Below are positions 8,653-17,080 of a stretch of 64,000 nt of DNA, piece by piece. Under the pieces are notes generated by a model. It saw only the letters and a list, made by a program, of their open reading frames with translations, had not been told where the DNA came from and did no database searches. Numbering within the stretch: position 1 is the stretch's first letter; every line of letters starts with the position of its first letter. Origin of the DNA: Microbacterium sp. AB (GTDB lineage Bacteria; Actinomycetota; Actinomycetes; Actinomycetales; Microbacteriaceae). The position numbers and the translations under genes are program-made. The stretch lies in assembly GCF_032878875.1 (NCBI RefSeq), contig NZ_CP118157.1, forward strand, positions 868,001 through 932,000, read 5' to 3'.

Positions 8653-9525
8653 TCAGGGGAGAATTCCCGCGCGTCGTGCTTTGGCGACCGCCGCGAGCCT
8701 CGTCGACGCGTCGAGCTTCGACATCGCCGCTCCGAGATACGCCTTCACGGTCCCTTCCCTGAGACCCAGCTGTGCGGCAATCTCCGCATTGGTCGCCCCG
8801 AGGGCCGCGCAGGCGAGGACATCGGTCTCCCGAGGGGAGAGACGCACATCCGTCGTCGTCGCTCCGCCGGAATCGGCGTGCGATATTCCGGACAGAACGG
8901 CGAGCCTGCGTTCGACGTCCTCGAGTCGTGACCGGATGGCCGCGTCGTCGACGGAAGCGGCTATTCTGCGCAATTCGGCGTAGCTCTCGCGCAACTCCTC
9001 CTGATGCGCGGGCGTCAAGGCGGGGGAGACGTCCTCCTGCCGGATCGTCTCGCGCTCGCGGTCCTGCTCGTCGCGCGCGCGCAGACCGGCCGCGAGCTCC
9101 TCCGCCACCTGCACGGCGGGCGTGGCGGCGACGCCGCCGATGCCCCACTGCCCCCACGAGGCGCCGTAGAGGACGCCCCGTGCAGCGCCGTCGACGACGA
9201 CGGGAACCGCCAGCAGCGTGCCGATGCCCTCGCCGAGGATGTAGCGGTCGTAGTCGTGGGTGATCTGCTGTGCCGTCCGGTAGTCGTTGGCCATCCGTGG
9301 ACGCAGCTCCGTGAAGGCCCGGCCGCCGAGCCCGCGCTCCGGTTTCACGGCGAGACCCTCCAGCGCGGTGGTGCGCGTCCCGTGGAACGCCGTCATCGTG
9401 ACACGTCCGCCCCGGAAGAGCCCCCCGAAGGCGACGGGGAAACGCGTCCGGCGGGCGAGGTCGTCCACGGCACGGGCGATGAGCCGCTGCTCATCGCCGG
9501 GTCGCGTCTGCGTCGTTGCCTGCAC
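8653..9525 (-). CDS. GAF-LuxR regulator resembling RamA of corynebacteria
   Basis: In this 290-residue protein the N-terminal two thirds form a GAF-like sensor (LRPRMANDYRTAQQITHDYD, then EGIGTLLAVPVVVDGAARGVLYG). The C-terminus is a LuxR/FixJ HTH (LSPRETDVLACAALGATNAE, then a recognition helix ending GTVKAYLGAAMSKL). Corynebacterium glutamicum RamA (282 residues) has the same order and activates acetate and monocarboxylate uptake genes. This gene diverges from a DUF485/acetate-symporter pair like C. glutamicum cg0952-mctC, a known RamA target, so the same role is inferred. A two-component receiver domain is absent. Confidence 0.8.
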   Translation of the reverse strand: MQATTQTRPGDEQRLIARAVDDLARRTRFPVAFGGLFRGGRVTMTAFHGTRTTALEGLAVKPERGLGGRAFTELRPRMANDYRTAQQITHDYDRYILGEGIGTLLAVPVVVDGAARGVLYGASWGQWGIGGVAATPAVQVAEELAAGLRARDEQDRERETIRQEDVSPALTPAHQEELRESYAELRRIAASVDDAAIRSRLEDVERRLAVLSGISHADSGGATTTDVRLSPRETDVLACAALGATNAEIAAQLGLREGTVKAYLGAAMSKLDASTRLAAVAKARRAGILP

Positions 9526-9539
9526 GAGCTACCTACTTT

Positions 9540-9546
9540 CGGGGGT
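9540..9546 (+). promoter_or_regulatory. RamA-type G-stretch in the divergent promoter region
   Basis: CGGGGGT matches the loose RamA consensus (A/C/T, 4-6 G, T/C). It lies 15 bp upstream of the ramA-like start and about 110 bp upstream of the DUF485 gene. The motif is short and common in GC-rich DNA. Confidence 0.35.
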
Positions 9547-9653
9547 GACGACTGCGCTGTCGCTGTCCGTAGCGTCGAAGATATCACCGGCACGAGCCGG
9601 AACTGCGCGATGCGACGACGCATCGCGATCGGACCATGTGGCAAGGAGGCCTC

Positions 9654-9998
9654 ATGACTGATTCTCCTGGTGGCGTCGCTCCGGCGGCGATCGACTATGT
9701 CGCGGTGGAGGAATCGCCGCGCTTCCGAGAGCTGAAGCGCACGCAGCGGAGTTTCGTCTTCCCGCTCGCCGTGTTCTTCCTCGTCTGGTACTTCGTCTAC
9801 GTGGTGCTCGCGGGCTTCTTCCCCGAATTCATGGGACAGCGCGTATGGGGCGATATCACCCTCGGCCTGCTTCTGGGGCTGGGCCAGTTCGTGACGACGT
9901 TCGCGATCACGATGGGATATGTCGCTTTCGCGAACCGCAGGCTCGATCCGATCTCCGCGGAGATCCGCGAGCAGCTCGAGCAGGAGGCGGGAGCATGA
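9654..9998 (+). CDS. DUF485 small membrane protein, partner of the acetate symporter
   Basis: The 114-residue protein has two transmembrane helices (about residues 36-57 and 68-92) and the DUF485 signature (ESPRFRELKRTQRSFVFPLA). Genes of this family lie immediately before ActP/MctC symporters in many bacteria and are thought to assist them. The ATG at 9654 follows AAGGAGG with good spacing. Its stop overlaps the symporter start (ATGA), giving translational coupling. Confidence 0.92.
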   Translation: MTDSPGGVAPAAIDYVAVEESPRFRELKRTQRSFVFPLAVFFLVWYFVYVVLAGFFPEFMGQRVWGDITLGLLLGLGQFVTTFAITMGYVAFANRRLDPISAEIREQLEQEAGA

Positions 9999-11620
9999 GC
10001 GGGCGGATGGCGTCGCTCACGGCGGGCATCGAGGCCGCAGCGGTGCCCGAGAACAATCCCGTGCTCAACATCTCGGTGTTCGGCGCGTTCGTGGCCGTGA
10101 CGCTCTTCATCGTCATCCGGGCGAGCCGCAACAATACCTCGGCCGCGGACTTCTACGCCGCCGGACGCTCGTTCAGCGGCCCGCAGAACGGGTTCGCCAT
10201 CGCGGGCGACTACCTGTCGGCGGCGTCGTTCCTCGGCATCGTCGGGGCGATCGCCCTCAACGGCTACGACGGATTCCTCTACTCGATCGGCTTCCTCGTG
10301 GCCTGGCTCGTCGCGCTGCTGCTCGTGGCGGAGCTCATGCGCAACACCGGCAAGTTCACGATGGCCGACGTGCTGTCGTTCCGGCTGAGACAGCGCCCCG
10401 TGCGGATGGCCGCGGCGATCACGACGCTCGCCGTGTGCTTCTTCTACCTGCTCGCCCAGATGGCGGGCGCCGGCGGGCTCGTCTCGCTGCTGCTGGGCGT
10501 GGGCGACCGTCTCGGCCAGTCGCTCGTCATCGCCGTGGTCGGCGTGCTCATGGTGCTCTACGTCCTCATCGGCGGGATGAAGGGCACGACGTGGGTGCAG
10601 ATCATCAAGGCCTTCCTGCTGATCGGCGGCGCCATCGCCATGGCCGTCTGGGTGCTCGCGCAGCACGGCTTCGACTTCAACGGGCTGCTCGAGGCGGCCG
10701 TGGCGAACTCGGAGTCGGGCGACGCCATCCTCGCGCCCGGGCTGCAGTACGGCGCCCTGCCGCTCGACTTCCTGTCGCTCGGCATGGCGCTCGTGCTCGG
10801 CACGGCGGGCCTGCCCCACGTGCTCATGCGCTTCTACACCGTGCCGACGGCGAAGGAGGCCCGGCGCTCGGTGGTGTGGGCGATCTGGCTCATCGGGCTC
10901 TTCTACCTGCTGACGCTCGTCCTCGGATACGGCGCCGGCGCGCTCGTCGGAGCCGACCGGATCGCGGCGGCACCCGGCGGCGTGAACTCGGCCGCGCCGC
11001 TGCTCGCTCAGGCGCTCGGCGGGCCCGTGCTCATGGGCTTCATCTCCGCGGTGGCGTTCGCGACGATCCTCGCCGTGGTCGCCGGCCTCACGATCACGGC
11101 GGCGACGTCCTTCGCGCACGACATCTACGCCAACGTCATCAAGAAGGGCAAGGGCGAAGGCGACGGCGAGGTCCGGGTCGCCCGTATCACGGTGCTCGTC
11201 ATCGGGGCGCTGGCGATCGTGGGCGGCATCGGCGTGCAGGGCCAGAACGTCGCGTTCCTCGTCGCCCTCGCGTTCGCGATCGCGGCGTCCGCGAACCTGC
11301 CCACCATCCTGTACTCGCTCTTCTGGCGGAACTTCACCACGCGCGGTGCCGTGTGGAGCATGTACGGCGGCCTTGCGACGGCGCTCGTCCTCATCGTCCT
11401 GTCGCCCGTGTTCTCCGGCACGGAGACGAGCGTCTTCCCCGGTGCGGACTTCGCGGTGTGGCCGCTGAGCAATCCGGGGATCGTCTCGATCCCCGTCGGG
11501 TTCGCGCTCGGATGGCTCGGGTCGGTCACCTCGCGCGCGAAGGAGGATCCGCGCCTCGCGGCCGAGATGGAGGTGCGCTCGCTCACCGGGTTCGGCGCGG
11601 AGAAGGCCGTCGAACACTGA
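9995..11620 (+). CDS. Acetate/monocarboxylate:cation symporter (ActP/MctC type)
   Basis: A 541-residue sodium:solute symporter with about 13 membrane helices. Family marks include AADFYAAGRSFSGPQNGFAI, AGDYLSAASFLG, the G-rich AQMAGAGGLVSLLLG and a FATILAVVAGLTITAATSFAHDIY segment. It should import acetate, and by analogy with MctC also propionate or pyruvate, with Na+ or H+. The start at 9995 overlaps the DUF485 stop. Control by the divergent RamA-like activator is likely. A hairpin terminator shared with the convergent gene follows. Confidence 0.92.
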   Translation: MSGRMASLTAGIEAAAVPENNPVLNISVFGAFVAVTLFIVIRASRNNTSAADFYAAGRSFSGPQNGFAIAGDYLSAASFLGIVGAIALNGYDGFLYSIGFLVAWLVALLLVAELMRNTGKFTMADVLSFRLRQRPVRMAAAITTLAVCFFYLLAQMAGAGGLVSLLLGVGDRLGQSLVIAVVGVLMVLYVLIGGMKGTTWVQIIKAFLLIGGAIAMAVWVLAQHGFDFNGLLEAAVANSESGDAILAPGLQYGALPLDFLSLGMALVLGTAGLPHVLMRFYTVPTAKEARRSVVWAIWLIGLFYLLTLVLGYGAGALVGADRIAAAPGGVNSAAPLLAQALGGPVLMGFISAVAFATILAVVAGLTITAATSFAHDIYANVIKKGKGEGDGEVRVARITVLVIGALAIVGGIGVQGQNVAFLVALAFAIAASANLPTILYSLFWRNFTTRGAVWSMYGGLATALVLIVLSPVFSGTETSVFPGADFAVWPLSNPGIVSIPVGFALGWLGSVTSRAKEDPRLAAEMEVRSLTGFGAEKAVEH

Positions 11621-11629
11621 GGCGTATGC

Positions 11630-11672
11630 GCGCCGCCGGCTCCCGCGGCCTACTCGCGGGAGCCGGCGGCGC
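11630..11672. terminator. Hairpin terminator between convergent genes
   Basis: GCGCCGCCGGCTCCCGCG (from 11630) pairs with its complement ending at 11672, leaving a loop of about 7 nt. The right arm overlaps the last codons of the alkyltransferase-like gene, so it serves mainly the symporter operon. Confidence 0.82.
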
Positions 11673-12222
11673 CGTCTGACCGGTGATCGACGCCCGGATG
11701 CGGGACCCGGCCCGGAGCAAGGGCGTCCTGCTCGAGCTCGATGAGGAACCTCTTGACGTCCTCGTCGCCGCCGTAGCCGCCGATCGTGCCGTCCGCGCGG
11801 ACGACGCGGTGCACGGGCACGACGAGGGAGTAGGGCGTCGTGCGACAGGCCGTGCCGACCGCACGGGCGGCACGGGGCCTGCCCGCCATCGCCGCGACCT
11901 CGCCGTAGGCCGCGGTCGCGCCGTAGGGGATCTCGCGCACCGCCTCGAGCGCCTCGCGCGTGAAGCCGGCCACGAGCCGCCAGTCGAGCGCGACGTCGAA
12001 TCTCCGTCGCTCGCCCGCGAAGTACGCCTCGAGCTGTGCGGCGAGCTCCTCGGCGGCGTCGGAGCCGTCGTCGGGAAGGAGCGCGCCGCGCAGCTCGCGG
12101 GACACGGACTCCAGTGCCCACTCGGGCTCGGGAGCGATGCGGAGGGCGACGAGCCCCTCGCCCGAGAAGGCGGACACCGCGTCGCCGATGGGTGTCGGGA
12201 TGATCGCGTACCGGAAGGTCAT
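11650..12222 (-). CDS. Alkyltransferase-like protein: Ogt/MGMT homologue lacking the catalytic cysteine
   Basis: A 190-residue protein with the full two-domain Ogt layout: N-terminal MTFRYAIIPTPIGDAVSAFS, then the DNA-binding domain (GFTREALEAVREIPYGATAA, GRPRAARAVGTA). Methylated-DNA-protein cysteine methyltransferases have PCHR at the active site. Here codons 136-139 read Pro-Val-His-Arg (CCC GTG CAC CGC on the minus strand), and the preceding hinge Asn is replaced as well. It therefore cannot accept a methyl group on Cys at that place. ATL proteins, which replace the Cys and flag O6-alkylguanine for excision repair, are the obvious comparison, although most are single-domain. The start is the ATG at 12222. 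Confidence 0.82.
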   Translation of the reverse strand: MTFRYAIIPTPIGDAVSAFSGEGLVALRIAPEPEWALESVSRELRGALLPDDGSDAAEELAAQLEAYFAGERRRFDVALDWRLVAGFTREALEAVREIPYGATAAYGEVAAMAGRPRAARAVGTACRTTPYSLVVPVHRVVRADGTIGGYGGDEDVKRFLIELEQDALAPGRVPHPGVDHRSDGAAGSRE

Positions 12223-12399
12223 GGCTCCATCCTGATCGGCTCGATGGCCCGGTCGAGCCTCCACGAGGCGGTCGTGGAGCGACACGCCGTGGCCGGACGC
12301 GCTGTGCACGCGGCGTCGCGGGGCGTATCGACGGCGGGATTCCGCGAAACTCCGCCGTGCGCGGGCAGGTTCCGTGCGGCGCGCCTTACTCTGGCAGGT

Positions 12400-15300
12400 G
12401 TGCTGCCAGCTGAAGACGTCGCCGCGGAGAACATGAGGTTCGCTCTCGTGACTCCCGCGGATCTGCGCGTCGCCGACCCCGACGTGTCGGTCGGGCACGT
12501 CGCGTCCGCCGACAGGGAGCGTCTGCGGGCGGTCGCGGGCGCCCTCGGAGGACGATCGCCCCTGCTGCGCTACCGCCCGTCGTCGGAGTCGGGCATCGAG
12601 ATCACCAAGGCGCACCCGGGAAGCCTGCCGCAGTTCATCACGGGCCGGTCGACGCTCCTCTCGAACCTCTTCCGCGACGAGGTCGCGCTGCGTCACGCCC
12701 GCCTGGCCGCTGAGCGCATCACGGCGAAGAACCTCGAACTGCGCACGGTGCGCGGGATCGACGCCGTGCGCCTGGCCGTCGGGCTGGCCGCCTGGCGGGT
12801 GGGAGACGACGAGTTCGTCGCTCCCGTGCTCCTGCGGCCGCTGGCCATCCGCCGGCACCACTCCGACTTCGAGCTCAAGCTCCACGGCTCGTTCTCCGTG
12901 AACCCCGAGCTCGTCCGCGTCGCGCACGATCACCTGGGCGTCGAGCTCGACGGCGACGCGCTCGCCGCGCTCGCCTACGAGGACGGCGTCTTCAAGCCGC
13001 AGCCGGTGATCGACCGTCTCCGCAGCCTGGTCGCCCATGTCGACACCTTCAGCGTGAAGCCGCGGCTCATCGTCTCGACGTTCGCCGAGGTCGGCGAGGT
13101 GATGGCACGCGACATGCGCGCGCTCGACCATCCGCTGCTCAACGCCCTCGCCGGCCATCCTCACGACCTCGCCGCCGTCACCCAGGCGAGGCCGGCCTCG
13201 ACGCCGTCCGATCCCGACGACCGTGCGCCCGCCTCCGACACGCTGCTCCTCGACGCGGACGCCGAGCAGGAGCGCGTGCTGAGCCGCATCACCGCGGGGC
13301 AGTCGCTCGCCGTCCACACCCTCCCCGGCACGGGAGGAACGCAGACGGTCATCAACGCGGTCGGCGCGCTCGTCCGGGAGGGCAAGCGGGTCCTCGTCGT
13401 CAGCGCGAGACGCTCGACGCTCGACGGCATCCGCCACCGGCTCTCGCGTCTCGGCCTCGAGGCGCTCGCGGTGTCGCCCACCGATCTCCGCCGCGACCTC
13501 ATCCGCGCGATCGGGCGCAACGAGAAGGCGACGCAGCCCAAGGTCGCCGACATCGACGAGGCGCTCGTGCGCCTGCGATCCGTGCTGCGCGACTATCGCG
13601 GAGCCCTCACACGCGTGCACGAGGACGTCGGCGTCTCGGTGCTCGAGGCGACCCGGACGCTCACGCGGCTCGCCGCGCTGCCGGAACCGCCTTCGACGAC
13701 CGCGCGTCTCGGCATCCGCGCCGTGCGGCAGCTGGCCGGCGATCGCAGCGCCGCGGCGTCGACGCTCGCGCTCGCGGCGCGACTGGGCGAGTTCCGCGTC
13801 GGTCCCGATGACTCGCCGTGGTACGGCGTCACCTTCTCCTCGACGGAGGATGCGCGTCAGGCGCACCGGATGGCGGGAAAGCTGCACCGGACGAGCGTGC
13901 CGGACCTGCTCGAGCGGGGCTATGAGCTCATCTCGCAGACGCGCATGCGCCCGTTCTCGACGATCGACGAGCTCGGCGAGTACCTCCGGCTGCTGCACGG
14001 CATCCGCGACTCGCTCGACCGGTTCGCGCCGGCGGTGTTCGAGCGGCCGCTCGCCGACATGATCAAGGCGTTCGGATCGCGCCGCGACTCGGGGATGCCC
14101 TCGGCGCAGCGCCGGCGCCTCAAGCGCCTGTCGAAGGAGTACCTGCGCCCCGGCGTGCACGTGAGCGACATGCACGCGGCGCTCACCCGCATCCAGAGCC
14201 AGCGCGAGCAGTGGCAGCAGCTCGTGGACGTCGGGACGATCCCGGAGCTCCCGCTGGGGCTCTCGGACGTGCAGGTGGAGTGGCAGAAGGTCGAGGCCGA
14301 GCTGACGGACCTCGACGGGGCGCTCGGACGGGGGACGCGTCTGGCCTCGATGCCCGTGCAGCGGCTCGTGCGGACGCTCGCCGGGCTCGCGGCCGACTCC
14401 GACGTCTTCGACAACATCGTCGAGCGCGCGCAGCTGCGCGCCGAGCTCTCGGGCCTCGGCCTCGAGCCGCTGCTCACGGAGCTGTCGGTGCGTCACGTCG
14501 ACGAGGCCCGCGTGGGGGAGGAGCTCGAGTTCGCCTGGTGGCAGTCGGTGCTCGAGCACCTCCTGCAGACCGACCGGGCGCTCCTCGGCGCGAACACCTC
14601 CGTCGTCGACAGGCTCGAGCGCGACTTCCGCCTCGTGGACGAGGCGCATGCGGCCGCGTCCGGCCCCCTGCTGGCCTGGCAGCTCGCGACGCAGTGGAAG
14701 ATCGGCATCGTCGACGAGCCGGCCGAGTCGGACGCCCTGCGCCGGGCCCTCACGCGCGGCTCGCTCACGCCCGCATCGTTCGCCGCGATCGCGCCGACCC
14801 TGACGCGCACGATCGCCCCGGCGTGGATCGCGTCGCCGTACGACGTCCCCCTCATCCCCGACGCTCCCGGGTTCGATGTCGTGCTGCTGGCGGATGCGGG
14901 CGCGATCGGCCTCGCCGAGGCGGCCCCCGCCATCCGCAGAGCGCGCCAGGTCGTCGCGTTCGGCGACCCCGTGACGCAGCGGCCGACGCCCTTCTCGGTC
15001 GCCGTCCAGGGCGCGCCGTCCGCGCCGGCGGAGGCGACGAGCGTGTTCGAGCAGCTCGCCGAGGTGCTGCCCGTCGAGACCCTCACCCACAGCTATCGCG
15101 CCGGCGGCGAGGACCTCGCCGAGCTCGTGAACGACGCCTTCTACGGCGGCGAGATCGTCTCCCTGCCCTGGGCAGGGTCGTACCTGGGCCGCGGCAGCCT
15201 GTCGGTCGACTACGTGGAGGGCGGCTTCGGCGCGCCGGACCCGGAGAGCGGCGCCGTCGAGAGCCCCGACGCCGAGGTCCAGCGGGTCGTGACGCTCGTC

Positions 15301-16080
15301 GTCGAGCACGCCGTCAACCGGCCGAACGAGTCGCTCATGGTCATCACCGCGAGCCGCAAGCACGCAGAGCGCGTCCGCTCCGCCGTGACCGCGGGGTTCG
15401 CCGGCCGCTCCGACGTGGCCGACTTCCTCTCACGCGACACGGCGGAGCCCCTGACGGTCCTCACGCTCGAGGAGTCGGTCGCGGAGAGCCGAGACCGCGT
15501 GATCTTCTCGCTCGGCTTCGGCGTGACGAGGCACGGCAGGGTGCTGAGCGACTTCGGAGACCTCTCCACGCCCGACGGCGAGCGACTGCTCACCGTGGGG
15601 ATGACGCGCGCGCGCCGGTCGATGGTCATCGTGTCCTCCATCCATCCCACGGCCGACGACGGCAGGCTCGAGCACGGCGCGGCGACCCTCATGGGCATCC
15701 TCGGCGGAATCGACGGCGGCAGCCGCGAGGCGCGGCGCGAGGACGACGCCGATCCGCTCACGCTCGTCCTGGCCCGCGAGCTGCGCAAGCTCGGCGTGGC
15801 GGTCGACGTGGACTACCACGGGGCGCTTCCCCTCGTCGCCCAGCGCGGAGGCAAGGCGGTCGTCGTCGAGAGCGACCCCGAGTCGCAGGACGCCTCGCTG
15901 CGCGAGTCGCTGCGCCTCCGTCCCCACGCGCTGCGGCGTCTGGGATGGCACTACGTGCGCGTGCACGCGTTCGACCTCTACAGCGATCCCGCGGCGGTCG
16001 CCGGGCGGATCGCCGCCGTGCTCGGCGTCTCCGCCGACACCCCGCGCGTGGACAGCGACACGGAGCCCCTGGCGTTCTGA
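12400..16080 (+). CDS. Very large superfamily-1-like helicase/ATPase with altered Walker A
   Basis: A 1226-residue protein. The N-terminal 300 residues are an uncharacterised domain. The P-loop region at residues 309-316 reads PGTGGTQT, where SF1 helicases have PGTGKTQT, so the catalytic Lys is Gly. A second RecA-like part includes FDVVLLADAGAIG (Walker B position without DE), FGDPVTQRPTPFSV (motif III-like), THSYRAGGEDLAELVNDAFY (motif IV) and VGMTRARRSM (motif VI). The C-terminus (about 1100-1226) resembles the restriction-endonuclease-like MTES_1575 fold. The GTG at 12400 lies just after a TTACTC element, suggesting a leaderless transcript; ATG 12433 is an alternative. A nucleic-acid-handling role is likely; ATPase activity is doubtful. 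Confidence 0.75.
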   Translation: MLPAEDVAAENMRFALVTPADLRVADPDVSVGHVASADRERLRAVAGALGGRSPLLRYRPSSESGIEITKAHPGSLPQFITGRSTLLSNLFRDEVALRHARLAAERITAKNLELRTVRGIDAVRLAVGLAAWRVGDDEFVAPVLLRPLAIRRHHSDFELKLHGSFSVNPELVRVAHDHLGVELDGDALAALAYEDGVFKPQPVIDRLRSLVAHVDTFSVKPRLIVSTFAEVGEVMARDMRALDHPLLNALAGHPHDLAAVTQARPASTPSDPDDRAPASDTLLLDADAEQERVLSRITAGQSLAVHTLPGTGGTQTVINAVGALVREGKRVLVVSARRSTLDGIRHRLSRLGLEALAVSPTDLRRDLIRAIGRNEKATQPKVADIDEALVRLRSVLRDYRGALTRVHEDVGVSVLEATRTLTRLAALPEPPSTTARLGIRAVRQLAGDRSAAASTLALAARLGEFRVGPDDSPWYGVTFSSTEDARQAHRMAGKLHRTSVPDLLERGYELISQTRMRPFSTIDELGEYLRLLHGIRDSLDRFAPAVFERPLADMIKAFGSRRDSGMPSAQRRRLKRLSKEYLRPGVHVSDMHAALTRIQSQREQWQQLVDVGTIPELPLGLSDVQVEWQKVEAELTDLDGALGRGTRLASMPVQRLVRTLAGLAADSDVFDNIVERAQLRAELSGLGLEPLLTELSVRHVDEARVGEELEFAWWQSVLEHLLQTDRALLGANTSVVDRLERDFRLVDEAHAAASGPLLAWQLATQWKIGIVDEPAESDALRRALTRGSLTPASFAAIAPTLTRTIAPAWIASPYDVPLIPDAPGFDVVLLADAGAIGLAEAAPAIRRARQVVAFGDPVTQRPTPFSVAVQGAPSAPAEATSVFEQLAEVLPVETLTHSYRAGGEDLAELVNDAFYGGEIVSLPWAGSYLGRGSLSVDYVEGGFGAPDPESGAVESPDAEVQRVVTLVVEHAVNRPNESLMVITASRKHAERVRSAVTAGFAGRSDVADFLSRDTAEPLTVLTLEESVAESRDRVIFSLGFGVTRHGRVLSDFGDLSTPDGERLLTVGMTRARRSMVIVSSIHPTADDGRLEHGAATLMGILGGIDGGSREARREDDADPLTLVLARELRKLGVAVDVDYHGALPLVAQRGGKAVVVESDPESQDASLRESLRLRPHALRRLGWHYVRVHAFDLYSDPAAVAGRIAAVLGVSADTPRVDSDTEPLAF

Positions 16081-16277
16081 TGGCGGAGGGTCCCCGTCAG
16101 CGCGTGGAGAAGGTCGCAGGCTCGCGACGGGCCCGGCTGACGAAGGTCGAGGGCACGCTGGCGGATGCGGACGCCGAGGCGACGCTACGCGACGAGGACT
16201 CCGCGGGCGCGCCCGTCGCGGGTGAGAAGGGGCCCAACGACGACCGGCTGCGGCGCGACCGGCCGCCGCACTGGTGA
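16080..16277 (+). CDS. Small charged protein coupled to the large helicase
   Basis: The 65-residue protein MAEGPRQRVEKVAGSRRARL... is highly charged and without hydrophobic segments. Its ATG overlaps the helicase stop (TGATG), so translation is coupled. It ends RLRRDRPPHW before a short gap to the convergent mscL. No domain is recognised; position suggests an accessory to the large protein. Confidence 0.6.
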   Translation: MAEGPRQRVEKVAGSRRARLTKVEGTLADADAEATLRDEDSAGAPVAGEKGPNDDRLRRDRPPHW

Positions 16278-16298
16278 CGGGCGCCCGGAAGCCGGGAA

Positions 16299-16709
16299 CT
16301 AGTTCGTCGCCTGCTTCGCGAGGAGGTCGCGGATCTCGGTGAGGAGCTGTTCCTGCGTGGGCGCGGGGGTCTCCTCGGCGACGCCGAGCTTCGCCTGGCG
16401 ACGTTCGTTGAAGGTGTTCATGGGCAGGACGATGACGAAGTAGACGGCGGCTGCGACGACGAGGAAGTTGATCGCCGCTGCGAGCACGGCGCCGAAGGCG
16501 AACGTGGACGATCCGCCGAGCAGGGTGGGCACCGTCACCCGCAGGGAGTCGGCGAGGCTGTCGGCGTTGAAGAAGAGGCCGACCAGCGGGGTGATGAGAG
16601 CGTCGACGAGAACCGTGACGATGGCGTTGAACGCGGTTCCTATGACGACCGCGACGGCCAGCTCGACCACGTTGCCGCGAAGGATGAAGTCCTTGAACCC
16701 CTGAAGCAT
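16299..16709 (-). CDS. mscL: Large-conductance mechanosensitive channel
   Basis: The 136-residue protein has the MscL layout: N-terminal amphipathic helix MLQGFKDFILRGNVVELAVA, TM1 with the gate VVIGTAFNAIVTVLVDALI, a periplasmic loop, TM2 (AAAINFLVVAAAVYFVIVLP) followed by MNTFNERR, and a charged C-terminal helix ending LLTEIRDLLAKQ. It opens under membrane tension to release solutes during osmotic downshock. Length is typical. Convergent to the large helicase operon and downstream of an FmdB-type gene on the same strand. Confidence 0.96.
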   Translation of the reverse strand: MLQGFKDFILRGNVVELAVAVVIGTAFNAIVTVLVDALITPLVGLFFNADSLADSLRVTVPTLLGGSSTFAFGAVLAAAINFLVVAAAVYFVIVLPMNTFNERRQAKLGVAEETPAPTQEQLLTEIRDLLAKQATN

Positions 16710-16761
16710 TGCTGTTCCCCCATCTGCCGGCGACGGCCGGCGGAATCGACTCCGCGAGCCG

Positions 16762-17037
16762 TCAGTCGCCGGCCGTGGAGGGGGCGGATGCCGCCCCAGA
16801 GGAAGATGATGGCGCAGCCGGCGCGGATTCGCCAGCGGACGCGCCGGACGAGGCCGGGGAGGCGCGCGAGTCCGTGCGGTAGAAGCCCGAGCCGTGGAAC
16901 GTCACGCCGACCGAGCCGTACTGCTTCCGGAGCGCCCCGCCGCACTCGGGGCATTCGGTCAGGGAGGCGTCGCTGAACGCCTGGACGGCGTCGAAGCGGT
17001 GCGAGCAGGCGGTGCAGGCATATGCGTAGGTGGGCAT
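16762..17037 (-). CDS. FmdB-family zinc-ribbon protein
   Basis: The 91-residue protein begins MPTYAYACTACSHRFDAVQA. Cys8-x2-Cys11 and Cys29-x2-Cys32 form the zinc ribbon, followed by GSVGVTFHGSGFYRTD and a long Ser/Ala/Pro tail. The family was named for a putative regulator of methylotroph formamidase genes, but its role in actinobacteria is unknown. The gene order FmdB, 5-formyl-THF cyclo-ligase, galU is common in this phylum. The ATG at 17037 is fixed by the conserved start. Confidence 0.88.
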   Translation of the reverse strand: MPTYAYACTACSHRFDAVQAFSDASLTECPECGGALRKQYGSVGVTFHGSGFYRTDSRASPASSGASAGESAPAAPSSSSGAASAPSTAGD

Positions 17038-17080
17038 GGTTCCTCGTTCGAAAGGGCGGTCGACGGTGGCCGGATGGGTC

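Noticed and set aside
9797..12121. A 774-codon minus-strand frame across the symporter
   Set aside because: Composition is a His/Arg/Asp-rich shadow with no domain, and the symporter on the other strand has clear helices and motifs.
11650..15363. A 1237-codon minus-strand open frame opposite the large helicase gene
   Set aside because: Only the last 190 codons (from the ATG at 12222) resemble a protein family. The rest is the low-complexity Arg/Glu/Val shadow typical of the strand opposite a GC-rich gene.
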